The notes: a model not told the origin generated them from the sequence alone. A stretch of DNA of 64,000 nucleotides from Candidatus Binatia bacterium (GCA_036493895.1 DASXOZ010000042.1:1-64000), one strand, 5' to 3'; positions 1-8,392 are shown, counted from the first letter of the stretch. Program-made: numbers and translations.

Positions 1-21
1 CCCCACGGCCGGTCGATCGGA

Positions 22-1011
22 TCAGTACGCCATGACGACGCTGGTCATCCAGACCGGGTAGACCGAGTCGCCGTGCGGCGACGAGTCGGGGCCGTCGTGG
101 TTCACGTCCTGGAGCGCCTTGTCGAGGAAGAGGACGTTGACGCCGTTGACCAGGTTCCACGCCCCGTAAGTGGCGGGGAGGAACGCCAGCGGAATTCCGA
201 AATTCACACCCAGCGAGGCGTATCCGAACGTCTCGTTGTGATTGAAGGTTTCGTAGTAGTTGTGCATCGACAGGGCCAGCGTGGCCGGAACCGTCACCGT
301 GACCGGGTAGGCGTCGGCGCCCGGAATCGTGAACGCATGGCTCGGTGCCAGCGACAGCATGAACAGGTCGCCCTTGCCGTGGCCGCGGCCGTTGACGCCG
401 AAGAAATCCCCGAATGACGAGCCGTGCGTCTCGAACGCGAACGTCGCCGTGGGATGCAGCGCGAACGCTCCGAGATACGGACTGTCGTCGAAACCGAGGT
501 TCACGTCGGCCTCTTCGGTCGTGGTGAACCCGCTGTTCGGGCTCGTATAGAAGTAGTACGTAAAGCCGGTCGTGATGCCGTAGGCCCACGTTGCCGTCAT
601 GCTCGGATAGATGTCGGCTTCGTACCAGGCTCTAGGGCCGCTGCAGGACCTCGTGCCGGTGCCGGAGCCGACGCCGCAGGCCAGCGTGTGCTTGCTATGA
701 ACACTGTCCCAGTTGCCGAGCCCGAGGCTCACGGTGCGCAGTGCACCATCGGCCGAGTTGTAGAGCTTCCAGGCGATCCCGAGGGAAGGCTCCCAGATGC
801 CGCCGTCCCGCTCCTGCAGGATTCCGCGGAAGAAGTAGGCGTTGGTAAAGTCGTTCTCGAATGTGAGGGAGATGTTCCCAGTATTGACGGCAGGCGCCGC
901 CGGGGCGGCGGCAGCGGCGTCGTCGGCCAGGACCCTGCTCGACGTAGCAACGACGAGGGTTCCGACCGCGAAAGCGACGGAAAGACGGTTTTTCAGATGG
1001 CGATTCAGCAT
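22..1011 (-). CDS. Outer-membrane beta-barrel-like protein (TorF/Gcw_chp-like)
   Basis: A 329-residue secreted protein. The first 30 or so residues form a basic start, a hydrophobic core and a VLA-DD cleavage site, followed by an Ala/Pro-rich linker. The mature part has alternating hydrophobic and polar strands typical of a beta-barrel and begins with NISLTFENDFTNAYFFRG, which resembles the opening of TorF-type putative porins. A role as an outer-membrane channel or structural protein is inferred from this resemblance; the substrate is unknown. The ATG at 1011 is preferred over longer in-frame starts because it has a GGGAG ribosome site 6 to 10 bases upstream and begins the signal peptide. 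It is divergent from the acyl-CoA dehydrogenase pair, and nothing ties it to that operon. Confidence 0.72.
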   Translation of the reverse strand: MLNRHLKNRLSVAFAVGTLVVATSSRVLADDAAAAAPAAPAVNTGNISLTFENDFTNAYFFRGILQERDGGIWEPSLGIAWKLYNSADGALRTVSLGLGNWDSVHSKHTLACGVGSGTGTRSCSGPRAWYEADIYPSMTATWAYGITTGFTYYFYTSPNSGFTTTEEADVNLGFDDSPYLGAFALHPTATFAFETHGSSFGDFFGVNGRGHGKGDLFMLSLAPSHAFTIPGADAYPVTVTVPATLALSMHNYYETFNHNETFGYASLGVNFGIPLAFLPATYGAWNLVNGVNVLFLDKALQDVNHDGPDSSPHGDSVYPVWMTSVVMAY

Positions 1012-1287
1012 GGCTACTCCCTTGTGGTCGGTGGATTGGTCCCGGGCCCTCCGCCCAGGAGGTTCGCCGCCTAGCGGCCTCCCCCGGGGGAGTAGCAATC
1101 GTCAGGCCAGCCGGCGGACGGTGGTTTTGCCCGGATTTGCGAAAAAACCCACGCTTCTGGGCACAGGAATGCCCAGGAACGAGGCACGTTCGTGCCCGGC
1201 CCGAAGGCAGCAGCAGGAGCCGCGCCCCTGCGTGCCGGGCCGGCCAGCACCTGTACCTGCGCGGATTTTCCCGCTACGAGGTCGCCC

Positions 1288-2475
1288 ATGGACCTGAGCT
1301 ACGGCCCCGAATACGAAGAGTTCCGTCGCGAGGTACGCGCCTTTCTGGACGCGCACAAAAGCGTCGCGCCTCCCGCCGCGATCGGCCTCGAAGGATCGCC
1401 GCAGGTGCGCGACTGGCAGAAGAGGCTCGTCGACGGCGGCTACGCCAGCCGCACCGTTCCGCGCCAGTACGGTGGCTTCGGTGCCAAGCCGGACCTGCTG
1501 CAGAACATCATCATCGACGAGGAGTTCCGCCGTGCGGGCGTCTCGCGCGGGATGGCCAACCAGGGCATCAGCATGTTCGTGCCGACGCTGCTGCAGTACG
1601 GCAACGAAGACCAGAAACTGCGCTACATCGGCCCGACGATCCGCGGCGAGATGATCTGGTGCCAGGGTTACAGCGAGCCCGGATCCGGCTCCGATCTTGC
1701 CAGCCTCAAGACGTCGGCCGTCCTCGACGGCGACGAGTTCGTGATCAACGGACAGAAGATCTGGACGAGCACGGCGCGCGAAGCGCAGATGATGTTCGCG
1801 CTCGTCCGCACCGAACCGGACGCTCCCAAGCACGAGGGAATCAGCTACCTGCTCGTCGACATGAAGGCGCCGGGCCTCACGATCCGTCCTCTCGTCATGA
1901 TGACGGGCCACGCCGGCTTCAACGAAGTCTTCTTCGACAACGTCCGCGTGCCCCGCGAGAACCTCATCGGGCGGCGAGGCCAGGGCTGGGAAGTCGGCAA
2001 AGCGACGCTGATCCACGAGCGCAACATGCTCGGGGCCGCCGACCAGACCGAGAACTCCTACATTCGCTGCGTCGACGTGCTGCGCGACTTCGGCGTTCTC
2101 GACAACGCGGTGTACCGCGACCGCCTGATGAAGATCGCGGCGCGCACCTATGCGATGAAGTTCCACTCGATGCGCATGCTGACCGACCGCCTGAAGAAGA
2201 GGCCGCCGGATGCGGCCGCGCTGATCATGAAGCTCAACGGCTGCCAGCTGAACCACGACATCGCCAAGCTCGCGATCGACGCGATGGCCGAGACCGGGAC
2301 GCTCAAGCGCGGTTCCCGCCACGTGCGCGCCGACGGAGCCTGGCAGAACGAATACATGTTCCAGCTCGGGCTGATCATCGGCGGCGGCACCGCACAGATC
2401 CAGAAGAACATCATCAGCGAAATCGGGCTCGGCATGCCGCGCGAGCCGAAAGCGGCGCGCGGGGCGTCCCGGTAA
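1288..2475 (+). CDS. Acyl-CoA dehydrogenase, first of an adjacent pair
   Basis: A 395-residue flavoprotein of the acyl-CoA dehydrogenase family, oxidising an acyl-CoA to the trans-2-enoyl-CoA and passing electrons to ETF. The FAD-contacting segment CQGYSEPGSGSDLASL lies near residue 125, and the C-terminal signature GGGTAQIQKNIISEIGLGMPRE is intact. The ATG at 1288 is chosen because an ACGAGG ribosome site precedes it and family homology starts at DLSYGPEYEEF; longer in-frame starts add only low-complexity residues. The second dehydrogenase gene begins 51 bases downstream on the same strand. Adjacent long/short pairs of this kind form alpha2-beta2 enzymes in actinobacterial steroid side-chain degradation (FadE26-FadE27 type), so a heteromeric enzyme is a reasonable inference. 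The substrate cannot be read from the sequence. Confidence 0.93.
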   Translation: MDLSYGPEYEEFRREVRAFLDAHKSVAPPAAIGLEGSPQVRDWQKRLVDGGYASRTVPRQYGGFGAKPDLLQNIIIDEEFRRAGVSRGMANQGISMFVPTLLQYGNEDQKLRYIGPTIRGEMIWCQGYSEPGSGSDLASLKTSAVLDGDEFVINGQKIWTSTAREAQMMFALVRTEPDAPKHEGISYLLVDMKAPGLTIRPLVMMTGHAGFNEVFFDNVRVPRENLIGRRGQGWEVGKATLIHERNMLGAADQTENSYIRCVDVLRDFGVLDNAVYRDRLMKIAARTYAMKFHSMRMLTDRLKKRPPDAAALIMKLNGCQLNHDIAKLAIDAMAETGTLKRGSRHVRADGAWQNEYMFQLGLIIGGGTAQIQKNIISEIGLGMPREPKAARGASR

Positions 2476-2526
2476 AGCGCCGACGCGGCTTTTTCAGCCG
2501 GATCATCAAACAGGATCACCAGGAAA

Positions 2527-3597
2527 ATGGATTTCGGGCTTTCGGACGACCAGACGTTGTTCCAGTCATCGCTGCGCGGCTTTCTCGGCGAGAAAGTGCC
2601 GACCGGGCGCGTGCGCACGATCATGGAGAGCGCCAGCGGGCACGATGCCTCGCTCGTGCAGCAGCTCGGCGAGCAGGGTGTGACCGGCATCCTCGTTCCC
2701 GCCGAGTACGGCGGCACCGGGCTCAGCCTGCTCGATGCGGCCGTGGCTGCCGAGGAGCTGGGGCGAGCGGCGGTGCCGTACTCGTTTCATGCTGCGGCGG
2801 TGCTGGCGCCGCTGCTGCTGGCCGCATCGTCGAATGAGGCGCGCAAATCGGAATGGCTGCCGCGTATCGCCGAGGGGCGCGCGACGCTAGGCGCAATCGT
2901 CGCGGGACCGGAAGTCCGCGACGGGCGTCTTTCCGGCAGCGCATCGTTCGTACCGGATGCCGCGGTCGCGTCGGCCTTCGTCGTGCGGTGCGGGAGCGGG
3001 CCGTCGGCGCAGTTCCACGTCGTGCCGCGCACGGCTTCGGGCCTGCGCGTGGAGGCTCTTTCGACGATCGACGACACGCGCCGCGTCGGTGAAGTGTTTT
3101 TCGACGGCGTCGCCGTCGATGCCGGTACGAATCTCGAGATTGCGGATGCTTCGGCCGGCTTCGAGCGGGCGCTGGACGCCGCCAGGATCGTGCTGGCCGC
3201 CGATTCCCTCGGCGCCGCCGAGCGGTCTCTCGACGAAGCGGTCAAGTACGCACTGACGCGGGAGCAGTTCGGGCGCGTCATCGGTTCGTTCCAGGCGGTC
3301 AAGCACATGTGCGCCGAGGTTTTCGCCGAGATCGAGCCGCTGCGGTCGTTGTTGTGGTACGCGGCGTTCGCCTGGGACGAAAGGCGCGACGATGCGCCGA
3401 TGATGGCCGCTTTGCTCAAGTCGCACGCCTGCGAAGCCGCGACCGAAGCGACGACGACCTGCGTACAGGTCTACGGTGGCATGGGTTTCACGTACGAGTG
3501 CGACATGCAGCTGTGGTTCAAGCGCGCCGGCTACAACCGCCAGATGCTCGGCTCGCCCGCCGCCCTGCGAGAGCTGGCCGCCGCAAGAATGTCCTGA
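2527..3597 (+). CDS. Acyl-CoA dehydrogenase, shorter partner subunit
   Basis: A 356-residue acyl-CoA dehydrogenase starting at an ATG with an AGGA site 5 bases upstream. It is shorter than canonical family members and more divergent through the middle domain. The C-terminal CVQVYGGMGFTYECDMQLWF block, which shapes the FAD and substrate site, is well kept. This block is characteristic of the smaller partner in heterotetrameric dehydrogenases such as FadE27 or FadE28. The gene follows the 395-residue dehydrogenase with a 51-base gap and ends 14 bases before the sigma-factor promoter motif. The pair probably makes one complex. The sequence does not show whether the substrate is a steroid side chain or an ordinary fatty acid. 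Confidence 0.92.
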   Translation: MDFGLSDDQTLFQSSLRGFLGEKVPTGRVRTIMESASGHDASLVQQLGEQGVTGILVPAEYGGTGLSLLDAAVAAEELGRAAVPYSFHAAAVLAPLLLAASSNEARKSEWLPRIAEGRATLGAIVAGPEVRDGRLSGSASFVPDAAVASAFVVRCGSGPSAQFHVVPRTASGLRVEALSTIDDTRRVGEVFFDGVAVDAGTNLEIADASAGFERALDAARIVLAADSLGAAERSLDEAVKYALTREQFGRVIGSFQAVKHMCAEVFAEIEPLRSLLWYAAFAWDERRDDAPMMAALLKSHACEAATEATTTCVQVYGGMGFTYECDMQLWFKRAGYNRQMLGSPAALRELAAARMS

Positions 3598-3611
3598 CCC
3601 AGGCTTTTCCC

Positions 3612-3638
3612 TGTAACGTTTCGGCCCGCCGGCGCGTT
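3612..3638 (+). promoter_or_regulatory. Candidate ECF41-type promoter of the sigma-factor gene
   Basis: TGTAACG at 3612-3618, then exactly 16 bases, then CGTT at 3635-3638. This resembles the published ECF41 target consensus TGTCACA-N16-CGTC. The start codon at 3650 lies 11 bases past the -10 element and no Shine-Dalgarno is visible, so the transcript may be nearly leaderless. The same two elements with the same spacing recur at 4587-4613 before the next gene. Autoregulation by the sigma factor encoded here is inference. Confidence 0.6.
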
Positions 3639-3649
3639 ATAGTCGCGCA

Positions 3650-4591
3650 ATGAGCGGTCTGCCCGCCATCGAGAAAGCCTTTCGTGCGAGCGAGCGGCGC
3701 CTGTGGGGCTTGTGCTACCGGATGACCGGCGTCGCTGCCGACGCCGACGAAATCGTCCAGGAATCCTTCGCAAAAGCGCTCGAATCGACCGCCGTGCTCG
3801 CCAGTGCCGACCTCGAGCGTTGGCTCGTGCGCGTCGTCACCAACCTCAGCATCGACTGCCTGCGCAAGCGGCGTCGTCGCAGGTACAGCGGCCCGTGGCT
3901 GCCCTCGCCACACGAAGACGGCCTGCCCGCCGATGCGACCGATCCCCGCGACGGCGCCGAGCGCCGCTACGAGAGAGCCGAACAGGTTTCGTACGCTTTC
4001 CTCGTCGCACTCGAGGCGCTGACGCCGCGTTCCCGCGCCGTGCTGCTGCTGACCGACGTCCTCGACTGTCCGGCAGCCGAAGTCGCGAGCATTCTCGGCA
4101 TCCGCGAGGGCAACGTGCGCGTGCTCCATCACCGCGCACGCCGCGCGCTCGAAGCCGCCGGCGCGAGCGCCAGCGTTTCGCCGGACGTGCTGGCAAGGCA
4201 GCGCGGAGCGCTCGAACGGCTCGTGCTCTGCATGATGCAGCAGGACGGCGTCGGCATGGAGAAGCTGCTGGCAGACAGTGTCCGCTCGATCACCGACGGT
4301 GGTGGAGTCTACACGGCGCTGCGGGAGCCCCTGGCCGGCAAGCCCGCGGTGATCCGATTCCACCTCGAAGTTGCGCGGCGGCGCGCGCCGATCTCGACGA
4401 GCGAAATTCGTGTCGTCAACGGCGCCGCTGCCCTCGTCGTCGTGACGCGGCCGCTGCGCAGCCGGATGTCGCCACGCCTCGTGCTGCGCTGCGAGGTCGA
4501 CGCCGACGGCCGCATCCGCGAATTGCACACGATCCTGGCGCCGCGAAAGCTCACCGCGGTGCGTTTCGGCGAGCCGCCTCGCGCCGTGTAA
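3650..4591 (+). CDS. ECF sigma factor of the ECF41/SigJ type
   Basis: A 313-residue extracytoplasmic-function sigma factor. Region 2 spans about residues 8-75 (LWGLCYRMTG, then DADEIVQESF) and region 4 about 120-175 (helix-turn-helix around ASILGIREGNVRVLHHRARR). The GPWLPSP linker and a C-terminal SnoaL-like extension of about 120 residues mark the ECF41/SigJ group. In that group the extension takes the place of a separate anti-sigma factor. Its hallmark DGGG motif is present, while the distal NPDKL motif reads APRKL here. No anti-sigma gene is adjacent. The usual ECF41 partners are carboxymuconolactone decarboxylases, oxidoreductases or epimerases; here the downstream gene is a membrane hydroxylase. 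Identical promoter-like motifs precede both genes. Confidence 0.9.
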   Translation: MSGLPAIEKAFRASERRLWGLCYRMTGVAADADEIVQESFAKALESTAVLASADLERWLVRVVTNLSIDCLRKRRRRRYSGPWLPSPHEDGLPADATDPRDGAERRYERAEQVSYAFLVALEALTPRSRAVLLLTDVLDCPAAEVASILGIREGNVRVLHHRARRALEAAGASASVSPDVLARQRGALERLVLCMMQQDGVGMEKLLADSVRSITDGGGVYTALREPLAGKPAVIRFHLEVARRRAPISTSEIRVVNGAAALVVVTRPLRSRMSPRLVLRCEVDADGRIRELHTILAPRKLTAVRFGEPPRAV

Positions 4592-4613
4592 CGAACGCGA
4601 CCCGTCGCGCGTT
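4587..4613 (+). promoter_or_regulatory. Candidate ECF41-type promoter of the sterol-desaturase gene
   Basis: TGTAACG at 4587-4593, 16 bases, then CGTT at 4610-4613, the same elements and spacing found before the sigma-factor gene. The -35 element contains the TAA stop codon of the sigma gene (4589-4591), and the -10 element ends 8 bases before the ATG at 4622. The 16-base spacers differ from each other, so this is not a simple duplication. The match suggests the hydroxylase gene has its own promoter read by the sigma factor. Confidence 0.6.
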
Positions 4614-4621
4614 GTCGCGGC

Positions 4622-5476
4622 ATGAACCAAGCGGATTTCCTGCGCGGAGTCGGCCTCATCGCAGTCGTCATGGCGGTATCGGCCCTTCTGGAGCTGGTCG
4701 CGCCGATGGCCGTCGCACGGGGGCTGCCGCCGTCGAGAAAAAGCGCGAATCTCGCGCTGGGCACGGTGACGATTCTCCTGAATGCTGCCCTGACTGCCGG
4801 CGCAGGCTGGCTGGCAGGGAGATTCCCCGGCAATTCACCGGCACTCATGACGAGGCTGGCGCTGCCGTTGCAGCTCATGGCCGGCATCGTCGTCCTCGAT
4901 TTCTTCTTCGGCTACTTCGCCCACCGCGCGATGCACGCGTCGGCGCTGCTGTGGAGGTTTCACCGCGTGCATCACGCCGATCCCCACGTCGACGTGACGA
5001 CGACGTACCGCACGCATCCGGTCGAAACCCTGTGGCGCTTCGCGTGGATGATGCTGCCGGCGTGGGTACTGGGTGTCCCCGGATCGGCGCTGGTCGTCTA
5101 CCGGCTCCTGTCCGCAGTCAACGGGATCTTCGAGCACGCGAACATTCGCATCGCCCCCGCGGCCGACAGCGCGCTGTCGCTCCTTTGGGTGACGCCGAAC
5201 ATGCACAAGATCCACCATTCGCGGCAGCCTCGCGAAACCGACACCAACTACGGCAATCTGTTCGCGGTCCACGACCGGATGCTGGGCACGTTCACGCCGA
5301 CGGCGCGCGCTTTCGATGTTCGCTACGGGCTCGAGGGCAGCAACTCCGGCGGCCAGGCAAGCCTGCTCGGGCTCCTCGTGTTGCCGTGGCGGCAGCGCGC
5401 CGGCCAATGGACAGCCGCCGCCGTGGCGACTTCGCTCAGCGCCCCGCCGGATGGGGCTCGTCGACGCGAGGCCTGA
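4622..5476 (+). CDS. Sterol desaturase / fatty acid hydroxylase family membrane protein
   Basis: A 284-residue integral membrane di-iron enzyme candidate. The eight-histidine pattern is present: HRAMH near residue 101, HRVHH near 115 and HKIHH near 197. There are hydrophobic segments at about 8-30, 45-65, 78-98 and 140-165. Family members hydroxylate or desaturate sterols, fatty acids or carotenoids at the cytoplasmic membrane using O2; the substrate here is unknown. The gene lies 30 bases after the ECF sigma gene with its own sigma-type motif, suggesting lipid remodelling under the stress that this sigma senses. Its last 41 bases overlap the 3' end of the convergent adenylate cyclase gene. 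Confidence 0.9.
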   Translation: MNQADFLRGVGLIAVVMAVSALLELVAPMAVARGLPPSRKSANLALGTVTILLNAALTAGAGWLAGRFPGNSPALMTRLALPLQLMAGIVVLDFFFGYFAHRAMHASALLWRFHRVHHADPHVDVTTTYRTHPVETLWRFAWMMLPAWVLGVPGSALVVYRLLSAVNGIFEHANIRIAPAADSALSLLWVTPNMHKIHHSRQPRETDTNYGNLFAVHDRMLGTFTPTARAFDVRYGLEGSNSGGQASLLGLLVLPWRQRAGQWTAAAVATSLSAPPDGARRREA

Positions 5477-6443
5477 GCACCCACGGCTGCGTGCGCCCGA
5501 TGCCTTTCAACTTGACGTGGTGGATCTCGACGAGCGCGAACAGGCCGTCGTTTGCCAGGCGCTGCGCGAGGTTTTCGGAGACGATCACCGTGCCCGGTCT
5601 TGCAACCGCTGCCAGACGGTTGGCCAGGTTGACGGTGGGACCATAGAGGTCGCCTTCCCAGGCGAGCATCGGCCCCATCGCGAGCCCTACGCGAACCTCG
5701 GTCAGAATCGGGTCCGCCTTGCACGCGGCGGCCAGCGCCAGCGCGGTCTCGGCAGCCGCAGTCGCATTGGGGTTGCTGAACATGACCTCGTCTCCGAGAG
5801 TCTTGACGACGCGGCCTCCGCGCGCGGGGATCTCCTCGTAGGCGATCTTCTCGAAATGGTCGACGAGCTCGATCAGCTCCGTTTCCGTGAGCTGCTGGCT
5901 GGTCGCGGTGAAGTCGACGAGATCGGCAAATCCGACGGTGCCCGCCTCTTCGTCACCGTTGTGCACGAGCGCGTTCGCGACGACCTGTGAGATGGCCGCG
6001 AGCACGTGACGGCGCCAGATGTATCCGAGGAAAGACTCGTGCGTGCGCACCAGAGATTCGGCGAGCTCGGCGACACGATCGGCTGCGGCTGCATTTGTCA
6101 GCTCCTGCGACCGCGCCGCGCTTTCGATCTCCGCGGCGATCGCTCGCACGTGCATGTGCGCGACGCGCGAAAGGGCCTGCCCGGTGGTGCGCGCCATCTG
6201 CAGCAGGAGCTCGCGGCCGGGCTCCTCACTGTCGAGCAGCGAGGACGCGAACGCGAGTGCGTCGGCGTCCCTGGTGGTGAACACCGTTTCGCCGGAGGAA
6301 ACCGGCGCGAATCCCATGGCCTGCCACAGGCGAAGCCCTTCGCGGGCGCCGGCCAGAGCCTGCACCTCGGATCCGCGAAGCTCGGGCTTGCCGAGAAGCG
6401 CCGCGCTCGCCGCGCTCCAGATGTCGTTCGCGCGGGTTCCCAT
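5436..6443 (-). CDS. Class III adenylate cyclase with N-terminal regulatory domain
   Basis: A 335-residue cytoplasmic protein. Residues 1-160 form a helical domain resembling the regulatory half of mycobacterial Rv1264. The class III catalytic domain covers about 165-325. Metal-binding Asp174 (FADLVDF) and Asp218 (KTLGDE) are present, as are the adenine-selecting Lys214 and Asp265 and the transition-state Asn272 and Arg276. Their spacing matches Rv1264, so ATP to cAMP is the likely reaction. The ATG at 6443 lies 8 bases after the stop of the acyl-CoA dehydrogenase gene, so the two are probably one transcript. The reading frame stays open upstream through the dehydrogenase gene, but that part is its shadow. 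The 3' end overlaps the sterol-desaturase gene by 41 bases on the opposite strand. Confidence 0.9.
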   Translation of the reverse strand: MGTRANDIWSAASAALLGKPELRGSEVQALAGAREGLRLWQAMGFAPVSSGETVFTTRDADALAFASSLLDSEEPGRELLLQMARTTGQALSRVAHMHVRAIAAEIESAARSQELTNAAAADRVAELAESLVRTHESFLGYIWRRHVLAAISQVVANALVHNGDEEAGTVGFADLVDFTATSQQLTETELIELVDHFEKIAYEEIPARGGRVVKTLGDEVMFSNPNATAAAETALALAAACKADPILTEVRVGLAMGPMLAWEGDLYGPTVNLANRLAAVARPGTVIVSENLAQRLANDGLFALVEIHHVKLKGIGRTQPWVLRPRVDEPHPAGR

Positions 6444-6451
6444 GGCGGGCG

Positions 6452-7684
6452 CTATCCGGCGAGCAGGCTGCGCGCGATCTGGGAGATCTGGATCTCGTCG
6501 GTGCCTGCGTAGATCTGCAGCACCTTGGCATCGCGGCAGAGCTGCTCGACGCGGTACTCGGCCATGTAGCCGTTGCCGCCGTGAAGCTGGACCGATTCGA
6601 GGCAGACCTCCATGGCTGCCTGCGCGGAGTACAGTTTCATCGCCGACGCCTCGGCCAGAGTCGGCCGCACCCCGGCAGCCGCCAGCTCCACCTGCCGGAA
6701 CACGAGGTTCTGGATGTTCATGCGAGCGACTTCCATTTTTGCGAGCTTGAGCTGGATCAGCTGGAACTCGCCGATCGGTCGGCCGAATGCGACACGGGTC
6801 TTCGCATACGCCGTGCAGATGCGCAGGCATTCCTCGACGATTCCGAGCGCCATCGCCGCCACTCCGGTCCTTTCGGTCGAGAACGTGTCCTTGGCGCCCG
6901 AGCGCGTCGCGAGCTTCTCGGATTCTCCGAGAAGGTACTCCTTGCCGACCCGCACGTCCGAGAGAAACAGATCGCCGGTCGGCGACGAATGCATGCCCAT
7001 CTTGCGCACGGGCCTGGACTGCTCGAGGCCAGGCATCCCGCGTTCGAGAACGAACGTCAGCACCTTGCGTTCGGCGGGCGGGTTTTCTTCGTCGAGACGG
7101 CAGATGAAGACGATGGTGTCGGCGTAAGGGCCGTTGGTGATGAACGTCTTGCTGCCGTTGAGCACGTAGCCGTCGCCGTCGCGCCTGGCGGTCGATTTCA
7201 TGCCGCCGAACGCGTCGGAGCCGGAGCCGGGCTCCGTGATGGCCCACGACCCGATCTTGTCGAACGTCAGGAGGTCGAGGGCCCAGCGCTCCTTCTGCGC
7301 GATCGTTCCCTTCGAAAGGATCGCGGCAGACGTCAGTCCGACGCTGACTCCCATTGCAGTGACCATTCCGGGGCAATAGCGGCAAAGCTCGATGGTTGGA
7401 ATGAGCTGCATTGCCAGGCGGTCGCCGGCCTCGGGACCGCGTTCGATCTTGCGCTCCGGCAGCGTGTCTGCACTGCCCGTCGCGCCACGCTCGCGCTCGA
7501 TCTGGTTGTGGAACCGCTCGCGCGCCGCTTCGTCGATGCCGAACGCCTTGAACATGCGGCGAAGCACGTCGTACGGCGGCGTATTGCCGTGCTCGAATTC
7601 TTCGATATGCGGCACGATCTCGGCTTCGATGAAGCGCCGCACCGCGCTGCGCATCATCTCGTGTTGCTCGTTCCATTCGATCAA
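6452..7684 (-). CDS. Acyl-CoA dehydrogenase linked to adenylate cyclase
   Basis: A 410-residue acyl-CoA dehydrogenase. The first signature WAITEPGSGSDAFGGMKST falls near residue 145. The C-terminal signature runs from LHGGNGYMAEYRVEQLCRDA to IYAGTDEIQISQIARSLLAG. A stretch near residues 50-75 (RERFHNQIERERG and beyond) is longer and more charged than in short-chain members. I chose a TTG start at 7684: a GGAG site stands about 8 bases upstream and the family N-terminus begins there, while no ATG or GTG is suitably placed. The product would transfer electrons to ETF. An adenylate cyclase gene follows after 8 bases, an unusual pairing that suggests cAMP signalling is tied to acyl-CoA oxidation. 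Confidence 0.93.
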   Translation of the reverse strand: MIEWNEQHEMMRSAVRRFIEAEIVPHIEEFEHGNTPPYDVLRRMFKAFGIDEAARERFHNQIERERGATGSADTLPERKIERGPEAGDRLAMQLIPTIELCRYCPGMVTAMGVSVGLTSAAILSKGTIAQKERWALDLLTFDKIGSWAITEPGSGSDAFGGMKSTARRDGDGYVLNGSKTFITNGPYADTIVFICRLDEENPPAERKVLTFVLERGMPGLEQSRPVRKMGMHSSPTGDLFLSDVRVGKEYLLGESEKLATRSGAKDTFSTERTGVAAMALGIVEECLRICTAYAKTRVAFGRPIGEFQLIQLKLAKMEVARMNIQNLVFRQVELAAAGVRPTLAEASAMKLYSAQAAMEVCLESVQLHGGNGYMAEYRVEQLCRDAKVLQIYAGTDEIQISQIARSLLAG

Positions 7685-7928
7685 GAGGATTCTCCGTTGC
7701 GGAATCGGGGACGAGGGCGGGTTTTCGTCGGCCGGGGGCGAAGACTACACGGCCGGCGCGCGCAGGCGAAGCGCGGCAACGGGATCGTTTGCCGGCGATA
7801 GCTCCGGGCGGTTTTTCCGGGCCGGCCGATCGCCGCGGTGGCTGGCAGTTTTCGTCCGGTCTTGCGGGAAAGCGCCGCCGAGGTTAGGGACGGTCACCGG
7901 GCCGCCGCCCGCACAAAGGAGAAGGACG

Positions 7929-8390
7929 ATGAAAATCGAGATCGAGCCCGTGGGCTTCGTGCGCGGGGGCCGCGGCGAAGCGGTCGACGACGACTGGGGA
8001 AAAGAAGAGGCCCGCATCGAGCTCGACTCCGCGCGCTTCGGCGCGGATTCCCTGGCCGGGCTCGGCGATTTTTCGCACCTCCTCGTCATTTACCATTTCC
8101 ACCGCGCCGATCCGTCGAAGATCGAAACCGCGGCGAGGCATCCGCGCGGAAACACCGCGTGGCCGAAAGTCGGGATCTTCGCGCAGCGAGGCAAGAACCG
8201 TCCGAACCGGATCGGTGTCTCGACGTGCGAGATCGCCGGCGTGGAAGGAACGACCGTGCGCGTGCGCGGACTCGACGCCATCGACGGCACTCCGGTGCTC
8301 GACATCAAGCCGTTCTTCCGCAGCTTCGAGCCGCGAACCGGCGTGCGCGAGCCCGCGTGGGTCGCGGAGATCATGTCCGAGTACTGGTGA
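7929..8390 (+). CDS. trmO: TrmO-family tRNA N6-methyltransferase (TsaA fold)
   Basis: A 153-residue single-domain protein of the TsaA/TrmO beta-barrel family, whose founding member methylates N6-threonylcarbamoyl-adenosine at position 37 of tRNA using SAM. Visible family features are IEPVGFVR at the N-terminus, the core PKVGIFAQRGKNRPNRIGVST, and DIKPFF near residue 127. It lacks the small C-terminal domain found in E. coli TrmO, as many bacterial homologues do. The ATG at 7929 has a textbook AAAGGAGAAGG ribosome site. The longer open frame upstream has no such support. It may lead a short operon with the phosphatase-like and EcsC genes, although a palindromic repeat separates it from them. 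Confidence 0.88.
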   Translation: MKIEIEPVGFVRGGRGEAVDDDWGKEEARIELDSARFGADSLAGLGDFSHLLVIYHFHRADPSKIETAARHPRGNTAWPKVGIFAQRGKNRPNRIGVSTCEIAGVEGTTVRVRGLDAIDGTPVLDIKPFFRSFEPRTGVREPAWVAEIMSEYW

Positions 8391-8392
8391 GC

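Noticed and set aside
6444..7676. In-frame upstream extension of the adenylate cyclase, suggesting a 746-residue fusion
   Set aside because: The extension is out of frame with, and fully inside, the intact acyl-CoA dehydrogenase gene, and has no protein-like character.
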